DNA of 64,000 nucleotides from Variovorax sp. V93 (GCF_041154485.1 NZ_AP028669.1:2418001-2482000); one strand, 5' to 3'. Numbered from the stretch's first letter, positions 1 through 7,997 are shown. Notes: generated from the letters alone by a model not told the origin. Program-made: numbers and translations.

Positions 1-180
1 AAGGAAGATCACACGCTGGTTGATCTCCATTTTCATGATCTTCGCCACTGCGCAACGACCATGCTCGCCTCGCAGTTGGAGATGCATGAATTGATGAAGG
101 TGACGGGCCACAAGAGCGCACGACTGGTGCTCAGGTATTACCACCCAAAGGCTAAGGACCTGGCCTTAAAACTGGCTTAG
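1..180 (+). CDS. Tyrosine recombinase (integrase), C-terminal fragment cut by the window edge
   Basis: Frame 1 is open from the first base to the TAG at 178-180 (59 residues). It shows the end of a phage-type integrase catalytic domain: HDLRH (the HxxR box), then a GHKS box, then RYYH carrying the presumed nucleophilic tyrosine, and a short Lys/Leu-rich tail. This order is diagnostic for site-specific tyrosine recombinases, which cut and rejoin att sites. The N-terminus lies left of the window. Downstream is an 11-bp repeat array, and the far end of the same region meets a tRNA-Arg, so this is the likely integrase of the element. That link is inferred, because the left att site is not visible. 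Confidence 0.9.
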   Translation, partial: KEDHTLVDLHFHDLRHCATTMLASQLEMHELMKVTGHKSARLVLRYYHPKAKDLALKLA

Positions 181-202
181 GCTCAGCGCCACCGAAGTAA
201 TA

Positions 203-241
203 GCGCCCTCAGAGCGCCCTCGCGGTGCCCTCAGAGCGCCC
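203..241. repeat. Four 11-bp tandem repeats (GCGCCCTCAGA type)
   Basis: Units start at 203, 214, 225 and 236, each GCGCCCTC or a one-base variant followed by a 3-base spacer (AGA or GCG). The period of 11 bp is close to one helical turn. The same unit occurs in inverted orientation at 15853-15893. The array lies just after the integrase stop codon and before a secreted-protein gene. Its function is unknown; protein-binding arm sites are one possibility. Confidence 0.75.
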
Positions 242-362
242 ATGACTCGACGTGCATCGCACACACTTCGAGCGACTGCCCGCAGGTCTAGCCGGTTCAT
301 CTCCCCGGTGCCCCTCCTTTCGAGGGCTGCGAGGCGGTCATCTCCTCGAAAGGAACTTCTAA

Positions 363-785
363 ATGAAGATGAAACCATTGGTCGGCGCTGCGCTGGCCCT
401 CGCACTCTGCCTCAGCGCACACGCGCAGGGCATTTCCTTTGCTGTGGCCGACAGCACTGGCGGTCGCCAGATCGCCGGCGTAGGCATTGACCAGGCGGCG
501 ATTTACAACGGGATCAGCGACGCCCGTGGACGAGCGCAGAACGCCCAAGGCATGGCCGAGTGGGCAGGCCAGACTGCCCAGAGCGCCAGCCAAGTTGCTT
601 CGGCCGCGCAGGGCACGGCGAGCTACGCCGTAGGTCGTGCAGCCGATGCCCGAGCTCGTGCCGACTACACGGCCTGGTACAACTGGAACTACACACGGGC
701 GACTGCGATTTCAAATTGCATGGCCACGGGTGGCAATCCTGTTTACTGCAGCGCCATGGCGGACACCATGTATCCGGCGCCCTGA
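363..785 (+). CDS. Small secreted protein of unknown function
   Basis: This encodes 140 residues. The start is supported by GAAAGGA about 10 bases upstream. Residues 1-22 form a classical signal peptide (MKMK, a Leu/Ala core, AHA-Q cleavage site), so the product should be periplasmic or secreted. The mature part is rich in Ala, Gln and Asp/Arg and probably helical (about residues 50-100). It ends in an aromatic stretch (AWYNWNY) and two cysteines that could form a disulfide. No family is recognised. The gene stands alone between the integrase end and a strong terminator, and is probably cargo. Confidence 0.7.
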   Translation: MKMKPLVGAALALALCLSAHAQGISFAVADSTGGRQIAGVGIDQAAIYNGISDARGRAQNAQGMAEWAGQTAQSASQVASAAQGTASYAVGRAADARARADYTAWYNWNYTRATAISNCMATGGNPVYCSAMADTMYPAP

Positions 786-805
786 GTCGATGCAATGCCA
801 CTACA

Positions 806-829
806 GAAAAGCGCCTTCGGGCGCTTTTC
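806..829 (+). terminator. Rho-independent terminator after the small secreted protein
   Basis: A perfect 10-bp stem GAAAAGCGCC / GGCGCTTTTC closes a stable TTCG tetraloop. The T-rich right arm serves as the U tract. It starts 20 bases after the stop at 785. Confidence 0.85.
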
Positions 830-876
830 CTCTGGTGCGCGCAGTACGGGCGATCTGGGAGGTCAGGAGCGGCGCA

Positions 877-1029
877 CTACTGCGTGGCTAGACGCTCCGC
901 AATCTCACGCGCACCGAGATCTCGGACTGATGCAAGAGTCTTCGTCCGGAAGTGCGTCTCACCCATCCAGTGCTTGAGCGTGCAGAACACGTGCTCCCCG
1001 GTACTCTTCGCAGCGTCATGGCAAGCCAT
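877..1029 (-). pseudogene. Remnant of an IS1182-like DDE transposase
   Basis: On the minus strand, 50 codons from an ATG at 1029 to a TAG at 877 read through HDAAKSTGEH, FCTLKHWMGETHF and TKTLASVR. The pattern EH-F-TLK-WMG-THF-T-TL is the conserved C-terminal block of IS1182-type transposases, around and after the catalytic glutamate. The rest of the transposase and the terminal repeats are missing, and the conserved tail diverges after TLASVR. This is a decayed insertion-sequence fragment, recognised from the motif only. Confidence 0.6.
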
Positions 1030-1039
1030 TGGACGCCGA

Positions 1040-1639
1040 CTACCCTTGCCTGACGAGGTTCAACGCCGGTAGAGGTCCGCCCGGAAACTGCTGCATCGCG
1101 CCGCCAGTGGCAAGCCCACCCAAGTCCACCACAGCGAAGCCCAACGATTCGAAGAGCCGCGCCACTTCGGCCTTGGCCTGCGCGTCGTCGCCTGACATGA
1201 AGAGCACGCGGCGCCCGCCGTTCGTGCGCGGATCGGCCGCGAGCAGGGGCGGCGGCAGCGTGTTGGCGATCTTCACCAAGCGCGCACCCGGCACGTGGTC
1301 GCCCACCACCTGGCTCGACGTGCGGCCACCGAGTTCGGCGAGGCGAAAGCCTGGCATCTCGACCGGGTTCATGGTGTCGATCACGATGCGGCCGTCCAGT
1401 GCAGGCAGGCCAGCAGTGGCGCTGTCCAGGTGCGGCCAGGGCACCGAGAGAACGAGCATGTCGGCCTGCGCTGCTTCGGCGCGCGTGCCGGCGCGGGTCT
1501 TGCCGCCAGTGCTGCGCACCGCGTCGGCAAGCGATTCGGGACCTCGGCTGTTCGACAGCACGATGTCGTGGCCGGCATTGGAGAACTGCTTGGCGAGCGC
1601 GAGGCCGATGCTGCCGGCGCCGATGAATCCGATCTTCAT
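1040..1639 (-). CDS. NADPH-dependent F420 reductase-family oxidoreductase
   Basis: This encodes 199 residues. The N-terminus is a Rossmann dinucleotide-binding motif (GFIGAGSIGLALAKQF), followed by NSRGPESL, which resembles the NADP-phosphate recognition loop of the NpdG/F420-dependent NADP oxidoreductase family. The length matches small bacterial members of that family, most of which act on substrates other than F420. It lies downstream of the SDR gene on the same strand (32-base gap), so the two are probably co-transcribed and under the divergent LysR regulator. The substrate is unknown. Confidence 0.8.
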   Translation of the reverse strand: MKIGFIGAGSIGLALAKQFSNAGHDIVLSNSRGPESLADAVRSTGGKTRAGTRAEAAQADMLVLSVPWPHLDSATAGLPALDGRIVIDTMNPVEMPGFRLAELGGRTSSQVVGDHVPGARLVKIANTLPPPLLAADPRTNGGRRVLFMSGDDAQAKAEVARLFESLGFAVVDLGGLATGGAMQQFPGGPLPALNLVRQG

Positions 1640-1671
1640 GGTAAAGCTCCTTGTGTGGATAAACGAGGGGG

Positions 1672-2454
1672 TCAGGCCGAATAGCCGCCGTCAACCGCGA
1701 TGCTTGCGCCGGTGACGAAGCTCGCTGCGGGGCTGGAGAGCCAGGCCACCGCGTTGGCGATCTCGTCCACGTGTGCATAGCGGCCCAGCGCGATGTAGGT
1801 GCGCGCCTGTTGCGCGAAATCGCTGGTCGCGGGGTTCATGTCGGTATCGGTCGGGCCAGGCATCACGTTGTTGACCGTGATGCCTCGCGGGCCAAGGTCG
1901 CGCGCCAGCGCCTTGGTCAGGCCTGCCACGGCGGCCTTGGTCATCACATAGAGAGCCCCGCCGGCGTAAGGCACGTACTGGCTGTTGATGCTGCCGATGT
2001 TCACCACCCGGCCACCCTCGCTCATGTGCTTGAGCGCTTCCTGCGTGGCAACGAACAAGCCCTTGAGGTTGACGTCCACCATGCGGTCGAAGTCGTCAAG
2101 GCCGATGTCCTGCACCGGCTTGCCGATGGCGATGGCGGCGTTGTTCACGAGGATGTCCAGGCGCCCGAAGGTGGCGACGGCCTGCGCCACCGCAGCGCGC
2201 ACTTCGTCGGGCCGGCTGGCATCGGCGGCGATGGCGAGCGCTTTGCCGCCTGCGGCTTCGATGGCGGCGACCACGGCTTGCGCTGGTTCGGGCGAGGCGA
2301 CATAGGTGATGACGACCGCCGCACCGTCGGCAGCCAGCCGACGGGCGATGCCGGCGCCCATGCCGCGCGAGGCGCCGGTCACGAGAGCCACCTTGCCTGA
2401 CAGCGCAAGCGTGGCGGTGGAAAGAGAAGAGACAGAAGAAGACGAGAAGGTCAT
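1672..2454 (-). CDS. SDR-family oxidoreductase (3-oxoacyl-ACP-reductase-like)
   Basis: This encodes 260 residues. I chose the ATG at 2454 because AAGGA lies about 9 bases upstream; an upstream ATG at 2484 has no ribosome-binding site. Classical SDR motifs are present: cofactor loop TGASRGMGAG, NNAA, a catalytic Ser (NIGSINS), YVMTK (Tyr/Lys pair) and a C-terminal DGGYSA. It is probably a cytosolic NADP(H)-dependent alcohol or ketone oxidoreductase. It is transcribed away from a LysR regulator across a 115-bp intergenic region, the usual layout of a LysR target. The substrate cannot be read from the sequence. Confidence 0.9.
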   Translation of the reverse strand: MTFSSSSVSSLSTATLALSGKVALVTGASRGMGAGIARRLAADGAAVVITYVASPEPAQAVVAAIEAAGGKALAIAADASRPDEVRAAVAQAVATFGRLDILVNNAAIAIGKPVQDIGLDDFDRMVDVNLKGLFVATQEALKHMSEGGRVVNIGSINSQYVPYAGGALYVMTKAAVAGLTKALARDLGPRGITVNNVMPGPTDTDMNPATSDFAQQARTYIALGRYAHVDEIANAVAWLSSPAASFVTGASIAVDGGYSA

Positions 2455-2539
2455 GGTGTTTCCTTGGTGAAAGGGGTTGGACATGGCGCAATGGTCGGGC
2501 CTGGACTCATTTCTCGGTAGTCAGCAATAGCTGGAATCT

Positions 2540-2560
2540 TTTTCAAGCAATGCTTGAAAA
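2540..2560. promoter_or_regulatory. Perfect inverted repeat, probable LysR operator
   Basis: TTTTCAAGCA and TGCTTGAAAA form a perfect 10-bp inverted repeat around a single A. It is ten bases before the lysR start and within the divergent lysR-SDR intergenic region. The site fits a LysR autoregulatory site, and its T-rich/A-rich arms fit the T-N11-A theme. Confidence 0.65.
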
Positions 2561-2569
2561 TAGGAGGCC

Positions 2570-3493
2570 ATGGAAACACTCGCCAATCTCGAATCCTTCG
2601 TTCGCAGCGCCGAGTCGGGCAGCTTCTCCGAGGCGGCGCGCCGGCTGGGTCTGACGCCCGCAGCCGTGAGCCGCAACGTGGCGAGGCTTGAGGCCAACCT
2701 CGGCGTGCGGCTGTTTCAGCGCAGCACACGACGCCTCACCCTCACCGAGGCGGGCGAGCGCTTCTTGCAGTCGGTGTCAGGCGGACTGGAGGACATTCAG
2801 ACCGCCATTGCTGGCGTCTCGACCGAGGCTGGGCAGCCGGCCGGCGTCCTCAAGGTGAGCATGGCGCCAGGCTTCGGCGTGGACTATGTGGTGCCGCTGC
2901 TGCCGGCATTCATGCAGCGCCACCCCGCTGTGCGCCCCGACTGGCATTTCGACAACCGGCACGTGGACCTGATCGCGGAGGGCTACGACGCGGCCATTGG
3001 CGGCGGTACCGAACTCACGCCCGGCGTCGTGGCGCGTGAATTGGCACGTGCGCACATCGTCGCGGTGGCCTCGCCGACCTACATGGCGGGGCGCAAGGCA
3101 CCACGCGAGCCGGCCGACCTCGCAACGCTCGATGGCATCGTGATGCGATCAGTGCACAGTGGCCGCTTGCGCGACCGGATGATGCGTGACCGTGGCGGGG
3201 CGCAAGCTCCTGTCGAGTTGCAGCCGCATATCGTGCTCAGTGACCCTGATGCACTGTGCCGAGCAGCGCTGCTCGGCCTGGGCGTCGGGCTGGTCGCAAT
3301 GCCGCATGCGCTGCCTCACCTCGAAAGCGGGGCGCTGCTGCGCGTGCTGCCGCGCTGGTATGCCGACGGCGGGCCCATCTCACTCTACTTCGCTGGCGGG
3401 CGGCTGCTACCGGCCAAGACGCGCGCCTTTGTCGACTTCGTGGTCGAGGCCTTTGAGCGGGAGCGGCTGGCCGAGCGCTTCTCGGCGGTCTGA
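2570..3493 (+). CDS. LysR-family transcriptional regulator
   Basis: This encodes 307 residues, the usual LysR length. The N-terminal winged HTH is clear: FVRSAESGSFSEAARRLGLTPAAVSRNVARLE, quoted here as two joined blocks, FVRSAESGSFSEAARR and LGLTPAAVSRNVARLE. It is followed by the wing FQRSTRRLTLTEAG and a periplasmic-binding-like effector domain. AGGAGG precedes the ATG. The gene is divergent from the SDR and F420-reductase-like genes, which it probably controls, with a palindromic site in between. The effector is unknown. Confidence 0.92.
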   Translation: METLANLESFVRSAESGSFSEAARRLGLTPAAVSRNVARLEANLGVRLFQRSTRRLTLTEAGERFLQSVSGGLEDIQTAIAGVSTEAGQPAGVLKVSMAPGFGVDYVVPLLPAFMQRHPAVRPDWHFDNRHVDLIAEGYDAAIGGGTELTPGVVARELARAHIVAVASPTYMAGRKAPREPADLATLDGIVMRSVHSGRLRDRMMRDRGGAQAPVELQPHIVLSDPDALCRAALLGLGVGLVAMPHALPHLESGALLRVLPRWYADGGPISLYFAGGRLLPAKTRAFVDFVVEAFERERLAERFSAV

Positions 3494-3833
3494 GGCGGCG
3501 TGGGCTAGCGGCGCTGACTCAATCGGCGCCAGATCTACTGCCACTAAATGCGAATCGTGTCCGTCCGGTCAAGTTATTTGGACGTGCCGCTCTGCGCAAA
3601 GGTGGCGAGCGCGCATGAAGTGAAGAAGGCGATGCATCTGCGTCCCAGTGTCGGCTGTCGAAGTCTTGCTGCGCGTTCTAAACGCAGTTTGGCTACAGCC
3701 ACGTCATCTCAACAAGGCTATTCGCATTTTTCGAGCACGCTTACAACTGGGCAGGGCAGGCGTCGTACGACAGCTTCAATGGCGTGTGGCGCGAGCCGAT
3801 GCCGTTGGCTGAGTCCTGATGGACCACTAGTTT
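3494..3833. other. Intergenic stretch, 340 bp, no convincing gene
   Basis: This stretch has lower GC than its surroundings and short, broken reading frames in all directions. One plus-strand frame around 3700-3817 reads LFAFFEHAYN, which vaguely recalls the end of IS3-type transposases but is too short to call. It probably contains decayed mobile-element DNA between the LysR gene and the convergent membrane-protein gene. Confidence 0.4.
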
Positions 3834-4457
3834 TTAGTTCTGCCCGAAGATATTGGCGCTTGGCTGAGGCGCGTGGACGCGGGTCATGAGCAGGCTTTGC
3901 GAACCTAGCGTTGTTAGGAAATATCGTCTTTGGCCCGAGGCGTTTCTAGTTTCCGAGACCCAGCCCAACTCCTCCAGTCCGCCAAGAACCGCACGAGCTG
4001 CTGCGGTGTCAAGCCCTGTGTCCGCCTTGATTCCAGAGAGCGACCTCATGGCGAACTTACTTTCACCAAGCGCCCTTAATACAGCCAACCTTGAGCCCGG
4101 GCTGTCACCAGGAAGTCCTGCGCCGTGCAATGGTGCGCCATCGTCTGCTTCCCCAACTTCTGGTTCGACCGAAACACCTTCCCCGCCAAAAGCCGGTGGA
4201 CGCTGACCTGCGGTCGTCACTGGCGTCAGTATCGCGGGCTCATCCAATTTGTTGATCGCTGCCGTCGCTGTATCTTTAGCGCTTTCAACCTCTTTTTTAA
4301 TCTGGGCGAGCTCGAATCTGACAGGGCCTGCCTCGAATTTTGTGATTTGGGGCAGCAGGCTACGAATCTCGGCCCTGAGGGCGAATGCTCCGATAACTAG
4401 GGCAAGTGGCCACGCGAGAAACTCGATGAGCTTTGTGATAAATGTGAGGCAGTCCAT
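3834..4457 (-). CDS. Membrane-anchored protein with C-terminal winged-helix-like domain
   Basis: This encodes 207 residues from an ATG at 4457, chosen because it places one hydrophobic helix at the N-terminus (about residues 8-28, LIEFLAWPLALVIGAFALR). A longer frame from 4574 adds residues that do not look coding. Next come a charged, probably coiled-coil stretch (about 35-70) and a Pro/Gly-rich linker. The C-terminal domain of about 75 residues has a winged-helix look (LGGLEELGWVSETR, GQRRYFLT). It is divergent from the 4841-6602 operon across 383 bp and could be its membrane-tethered regulator or sensor. That role is speculative, and no family is recognised. Confidence 0.6.
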   Translation of the reverse strand: MDCLTFITKLIEFLAWPLALVIGAFALRAEIRSLLPQITKFEAGPVRFELAQIKKEVESAKDTATAAINKLDEPAILTPVTTAGQRPPAFGGEGVSVEPEVGEADDGAPLHGAGLPGDSPGSRLAVLRALGESKFAMRSLSGIKADTGLDTAAARAVLGGLEELGWVSETRNASGQRRYFLTTLGSQSLLMTRVHAPQPSANIFGQN

Positions 4458-4840
4458 CGGTGTAGCTTGCCACACTTTGTTGCAAATTTGTTGAACAGCA
4501 GCCCACACTGGGCTGCGCCCGCGCAAGGGCAACTGGGGCAGGTCGGTGGTGTAGGAGGCTCGAAACATCGTCACGCGCCGAGACAGCGAAGTGGAGGCGT
4601 TGAAAGCGTAGGTCGACGTTGACAGGGCCCGTGATTGCCGAGTATGCCAACACGCTCTGTGAATGGCTTTGTGTATTCATCAGTCGACGGCATCAATGCG
4701 TGGTGAAAGCTCGGAGGAGAATCACGTACGAGATCAAAGCTGCGGAGAGATAATGGGGTATCTGACCCACTTGGTCGTTAGCCGCTTGCCATAAGACTTG
4801 GCCCAGGCGGGCGTGGGCCACCCCTAATTGCGAGCCCACA
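4458..4840. other. Divergent intergenic region, 383 bp
   Basis: It separates the membrane protein at 3834-4457 (minus) from the three-gene operon starting at 4841 (plus). Composition is near balanced and clearly lower in GC than the core genome. Only short, uncharacteristic frames are present. It presumably carries promoters for both directions, but I see no clear box. Confidence 0.4.
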
Positions 4841-5689
4841 ATGGCAGACGATCTCTTGCCTGCAATCCCACCTAATTTTTCTCCTGGCAATAGACAGCTC
4901 ATCACCGACTACTACGTCCCAAAAAACGTTGTGGACGAGGCTGTTGCGTTCAAGTTCAAGGTCTTCAACCGCCTCAACGCGCGCAAGATCACGTTCAAAA
5001 ACGTGTCGTTTGAGCATAGCGTGTTCGACGGGTGTTATTTGCGCAGTTGCGTCTTTGACTCTTGCAACTTCACGGGGTGCCGATTCATTGGTTCTAACCT
5101 CCATCAGTCGAGCTTCCCCGGATCCAGATTCGACTACGCGACCTTCGAGCGCTGCCAAATCGACTCAGACATCCTGATGGCTTGGACCCCTGCAGAAGAG
5201 AACCTCAAGATGCGCTTCGCGCGTTCCTTGCGGATGAACTTCCAGCAGATTGGCGATGCTAGGGCAGTGAATGAGGCGATCACGCTTGAGCTCCATGCCA
5301 CGGCACGTCATCTGCTCGAATCATGGCGATCCGAGGACGAGTTCCACCGCAAGAAGTACCCCGGCCTTCGGCGCGTCCGCCAGTTCCTGGCCTGGGTCGA
5401 GTTCTGGGTGCTTCATTTCGTTTGGGGAAATGGTGAGAGCGTTCCTGCGCTGTTGCGGACGATCGCCATCGCGATGGTGCTCATCGCGGTCTACGACGCC
5501 AATGCATTAAAGGGCTCGGCGACCATCCTAGACTACTGGGAAAGCCTGAAGGACGCCCCTGCAATTTTCTTGGGTACCCTTTCCCGCCCCTTCCACACGA
5601 CTACAGCAGCGTCGATGATCGTCGCCGCGAGGCTAGTCGCCTTGTCGCTGCTTACTGCGCTCTTGGTGAAGCGCTTCGGTCGTCGATGA
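4841..5689 (+). CDS. Pentapeptide-repeat protein with C-terminal two-helix channel-like domain
   Basis: This encodes 282 residues. About eleven consecutive pentapeptides (residues 50-107) have central Phe/Leu at every fifth position (VSFEH SVFDG CYLRS CVFDS and on), predicting a right-handed quadrilateral beta-helix. A soluble helical linker follows. The C-terminus then has two hydrophobic helices (about 205-225 and 258-278) around a re-entrant-like segment, APAIFLGTLSRPF, the topology of two-helix (Ion_trans_2-like) channels. No TVGYG filter is present, so ion selectivity is unclear. The stop overlaps the next start by ATGA, so it is translationally coupled to a nucleotidyltransferase. Comparable membrane effectors occur in abortive-infection systems; that role is inferred. 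Confidence 0.8.
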   Translation: MADDLLPAIPPNFSPGNRQLITDYYVPKNVVDEAVAFKFKVFNRLNARKITFKNVSFEHSVFDGCYLRSCVFDSCNFTGCRFIGSNLHQSSFPGSRFDYATFERCQIDSDILMAWTPAEENLKMRFARSLRMNFQQIGDARAVNEAITLELHATARHLLESWRSEDEFHRKKYPGLRRVRQFLAWVEFWVLHFVWGNGESVPALLRTIAIAMVLIAVYDANALKGSATILDYWESLKDAPAIFLGTLSRPFHTTTAASMIVAARLVALSLLTALLVKRFGRR

Positions 5690-6309
5690 CCACGCATTTT
5701 TACGCCTTTGGCTCGATTTGCCGTGGTGAGGTCGATAGGTCATCCGACGTTGACCTGCTTGCCTGCATCACTGGACCCAATCCTGACCTCGACACTGACA
5801 AGTTTTCGGTCTATCAGCACGAGCGACTGCGCAGTTTGTGGACGGAAGGGAACCCTTTTGCATGGCACCTTCATCTCGAGTCTAGGCTCCTGTTTTCGTC
5901 TGACGGTGTCGACTTCATCGCGTCGCTGGGCGCTCCCGCAGCTTACAAGGCAGGTGCGGAGGACTGCGACAAGTTCGCTCGGCTCTTTCGCGAATCGCTC
6001 GATCAGCTGTCCCAGACCCGCGTGAACGCCACGTTCAATCTGTCTTGCATGTTTCTGGGTACGAGGAACTTTGCCACCTGCTATTCGCTCTGGCGTGGCC
6101 GTCCCGTCTTCTCCAGAAAGTCGCCCATGTTGATTGATGACCCTCTACGCGTGGACGAAGAAGCCTTTGGTGTGCTCACGCGCGCAAGAGTGTTGTCGAC
6201 GCGCGGGATTGGCGATGCGTTGTCGGACGAAGAAGTTATGCTTGCCCTCAGAGCTGTTCCTGTCATACAAGCCTGGATGTCTCAGCTGCTCGCCGAGGTA
6301 CATAGATGA
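5686..6309 (+). CDS. Nucleotidyltransferase-domain protein
   Basis: This encodes 207 residues. The N-terminus shows the minimal nucleotidyltransferase (polymerase-beta fold) signature: FGSICRGEVDRSSDVDLL, with GS, a nine-to-ten-residue spacer and the metal-binding DVD. A third acidic position may lie near HLHLE. The C-terminal half is helical and could be a HEPN-like or substrate-binding bundle. Such proteins transfer NMP to proteins or small molecules; MNT antitoxins AMPylate HEPN toxins. It overlaps both neighbours by 4 bp (ATGA), so all three are made in a coupled way. The target is unknown. Confidence 0.75.
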   Translation: MTTHFYAFGSICRGEVDRSSDVDLLACITGPNPDLDTDKFSVYQHERLRSLWTEGNPFAWHLHLESRLLFSSDGVDFIASLGAPAAYKAGAEDCDKFARLFRESLDQLSQTRVNATFNLSCMFLGTRNFATCYSLWRGRPVFSRKSPMLIDDPLRVDEEAFGVLTRARVLSTRGIGDALSDEEVMLALRAVPVIQAWMSQLLAEVHR

Positions 6310-6602
6310 CTGAGTTCAACAATCGGATTGCTGCACAGCGAGAAATTCTTCTCGCTGTGAATAGCGCGCACTGGCGCGAGGAGCTCTACGGTATGTCCAG
6401 CGGAGCGCTCGACCGCTGGGTGCGAGCTAACAGCCTCGACAGAAGCTCAAGATTGGTCAATCTGCTCTTGGAAGCCGCGGGGAAGCTATTCTTTCTCGCC
6501 AATAAGAGCCAAGAGCAAGTAACTGCCGAGTATCGGCTCCGCTCCTCCGAAGTGTCCGGACTTACCGAAGAAATCCGACTCGAGCTTCGGCGGAAAACTT
6601 GA
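6306..6602 (+). CDS. Small helical protein, third gene of the overlapping operon
   Basis: This encodes 98 residues, starting inside the previous stop (ATGA). It is predicted almost wholly alpha-helical, has no signal peptide or membrane segment, and has a charged C-terminus (EEIRLELRRKT). No family is recognised. Its tight coupling to the nucleotidyltransferase suggests a partner subunit, for example an antitoxin, a substrate of nucleotide transfer or a HEPN-like helper. Base composition matches the two genes upstream, so the three probably moved together. Confidence 0.65.
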   Translation: MTEFNNRIAAQREILLAVNSAHWREELYGMSSGALDRWVRANSLDRSSRLVNLLLEAAGKLFFLANKSQEQVTAEYRLRSSEVSGLTEEIRLELRRKT

Positions 6603-6714
6603 GACTTCTCGGCACAGAGACCGTCTTTCCACGGCACTTCGGGGGAAATCCGGAGCGAAGGAGCAGGGATTCATCTAGAAGCCCGCGCCCGCTGCTTTCA
6701 AGAGAGATTGCCGA

Positions 6715-7938
6715 TCAGACTCCCGTTTTGAACGTGAATGTCTTCGTGAAGCTGCCGGTCGCGTTCGACGTGATCGCCGGATTCGTTCCCGTGCTGATCG
6801 GGTTGCCGTTGTTGAAGTCTTTCATCGTGGTGTTCGTCCCCTCGATCGTCACGGTGTATTCCGTGCTCGGCTCGAGCGGCTGATCCGGCAGGATGATGGC
6901 GCGGCTCGGGTCGACCAGGAAGTTGGGATCATTCGCGCGCACCATCGGCGCCCGCAGGATGACCGGTGAGCCATCCGACTTCTTCACCATCGTGGCCGAG
7001 CTGATGGTCAGTAACTGGCCGACGCGCACGGCCACAACGATCGGTTGGCCCACGGGAGCGGTCGACAGATCGCGGCCTGGAACTGGGTTCGGCTGCTCGT
7101 TCTTGAGCTGGTAGGCCGTACCGGTGGTGCCATCGCACGGATAGGTCTGCACCGCGGCACCATCAGGCTTCTGAGAAAACTGCCCCTGTGCGATAGCCAG
7201 ATTGAACTGGGAGATCGCGCGAGGGCCAAAGTTTGCGGTGGCGGTTCCGACCTGGTCGGAGCTCATGATCGAGATGCCCACGTCGATCTGCGGAGACAGC
7301 AAGTCGAGAGCGTGATACGGCGCACTCAGGAGACTTCGAACTGCCGCAACGCCGCGCCCCTGCGGGGCGAATTCCGTAGGGCCAAGCACGTTGGCCTTCG
7401 CGCCGGTCGCGTCTGCGAAATCGTCGAGCACCAGGCCGCGGCCATAGCCTGCCGCATTGGCGCGGTCGGTGGGCGTCACGCCTGTGAATGCGGGTTTGGC
7501 GTCGTCCTGGAAGTGGCCCACCAGGTTGTTGACCAGTTGAAAATTGGCGTGGCCAGCCGCGGCAATGTCCAGGTGGGCGTTCTGTGCCAGCAGCCCGAAG
7601 CCGCAGCGGCCGCGCTCGGCGTTCAACAGATTGAAGGCGGCCAGTTCCTCGGAGCCCACGGCATACGTCGGCGCCGGGACCGAGGTGACGATGGTCGAGG
7701 CGGTCTCGCCTGCAGTGGGGTCATCCGTGCCCGGCTGCGACGGAGGCGGGGCAACGGGCGGCTGCACCGGTGGGGGAGCGCCGGTGTCCGGCGCCGGCGG
7801 CGGGGCAATGCCGATCAGCGGAATGCCACCACCGCCGCCACCTCCTCCACCACCACCGCAGGCCGAGAGTATAACGAGGGCTGCAGCAGCAAGCGCGATC
7901 GCGCTGGGGAACTGGGGGAATTTGTTTTTGGTTTTCAT
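6715..7938 (-). CDS. CAP-domain (SCP/PR-1-like) lipoprotein
   Basis: This encodes 407 residues from the ATG at 7938; a TTG at 8001 would only add residues before the signal peptide. A lipobox LSAC is followed directly by eleven Gly and a Pro-rich spacer (to about residue 80), a long flexible tether off the outer or inner membrane. Residues of about 100-235 match the CAP fold: FNLLNAERGRCG, LDIAAAGHA with an expected His, and later VDVGIS-like strands. The C-terminal 110 residues look like a beta-sandwich (STEYTVTIEG). CAP proteins are extracellular and of varied function. The gene is in the mobile element and is convergent with the small helical protein gene. Confidence 0.8.
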   Translation of the reverse strand: MKTKNKFPQFPSAIALAAAALVILSACGGGGGGGGGGGIPLIGIAPPPAPDTGAPPPVQPPVAPPPSQPGTDDPTAGETASTIVTSVPAPTYAVGSEELAAFNLLNAERGRCGFGLLAQNAHLDIAAAGHANFQLVNNLVGHFQDDAKPAFTGVTPTDRANAAGYGRGLVLDDFADATGAKANVLGPTEFAPQGRGVAAVRSLLSAPYHALDLLSPQIDVGISIMSSDQVGTATANFGPRAISQFNLAIAQGQFSQKPDGAAVQTYPCDGTTGTAYQLKNEQPNPVPGRDLSTAPVGQPIVVAVRVGQLLTISSATMVKKSDGSPVILRAPMVRANDPNFLVDPSRAIILPDQPLEPSTEYTVTIEGTNTTMKDFNNGNPISTGTNPAITSNATGSFTKTFTFKTGV

Positions 7939-7997
7939 GATGAGTTGAAAATTCAGGAATAGAAAAGCCGGTTGTTGAAATTGATTGGGGCCCGGGC

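Noticed and set aside
203..241. CRISPR-like array at the 11-bp repeats
   Set aside because: Units are too short and directly adjacent with 3-base spacers; no CRISPR array or cas gene is seen anywhere in the window.
3548..3889. Possible 113-residue plus-strand gene or IS3-like fragment
   Set aside because: It overlaps the 3' end of the membrane-protein gene and has no ribosome-binding site; the IS3 resemblance is limited to a few residues.
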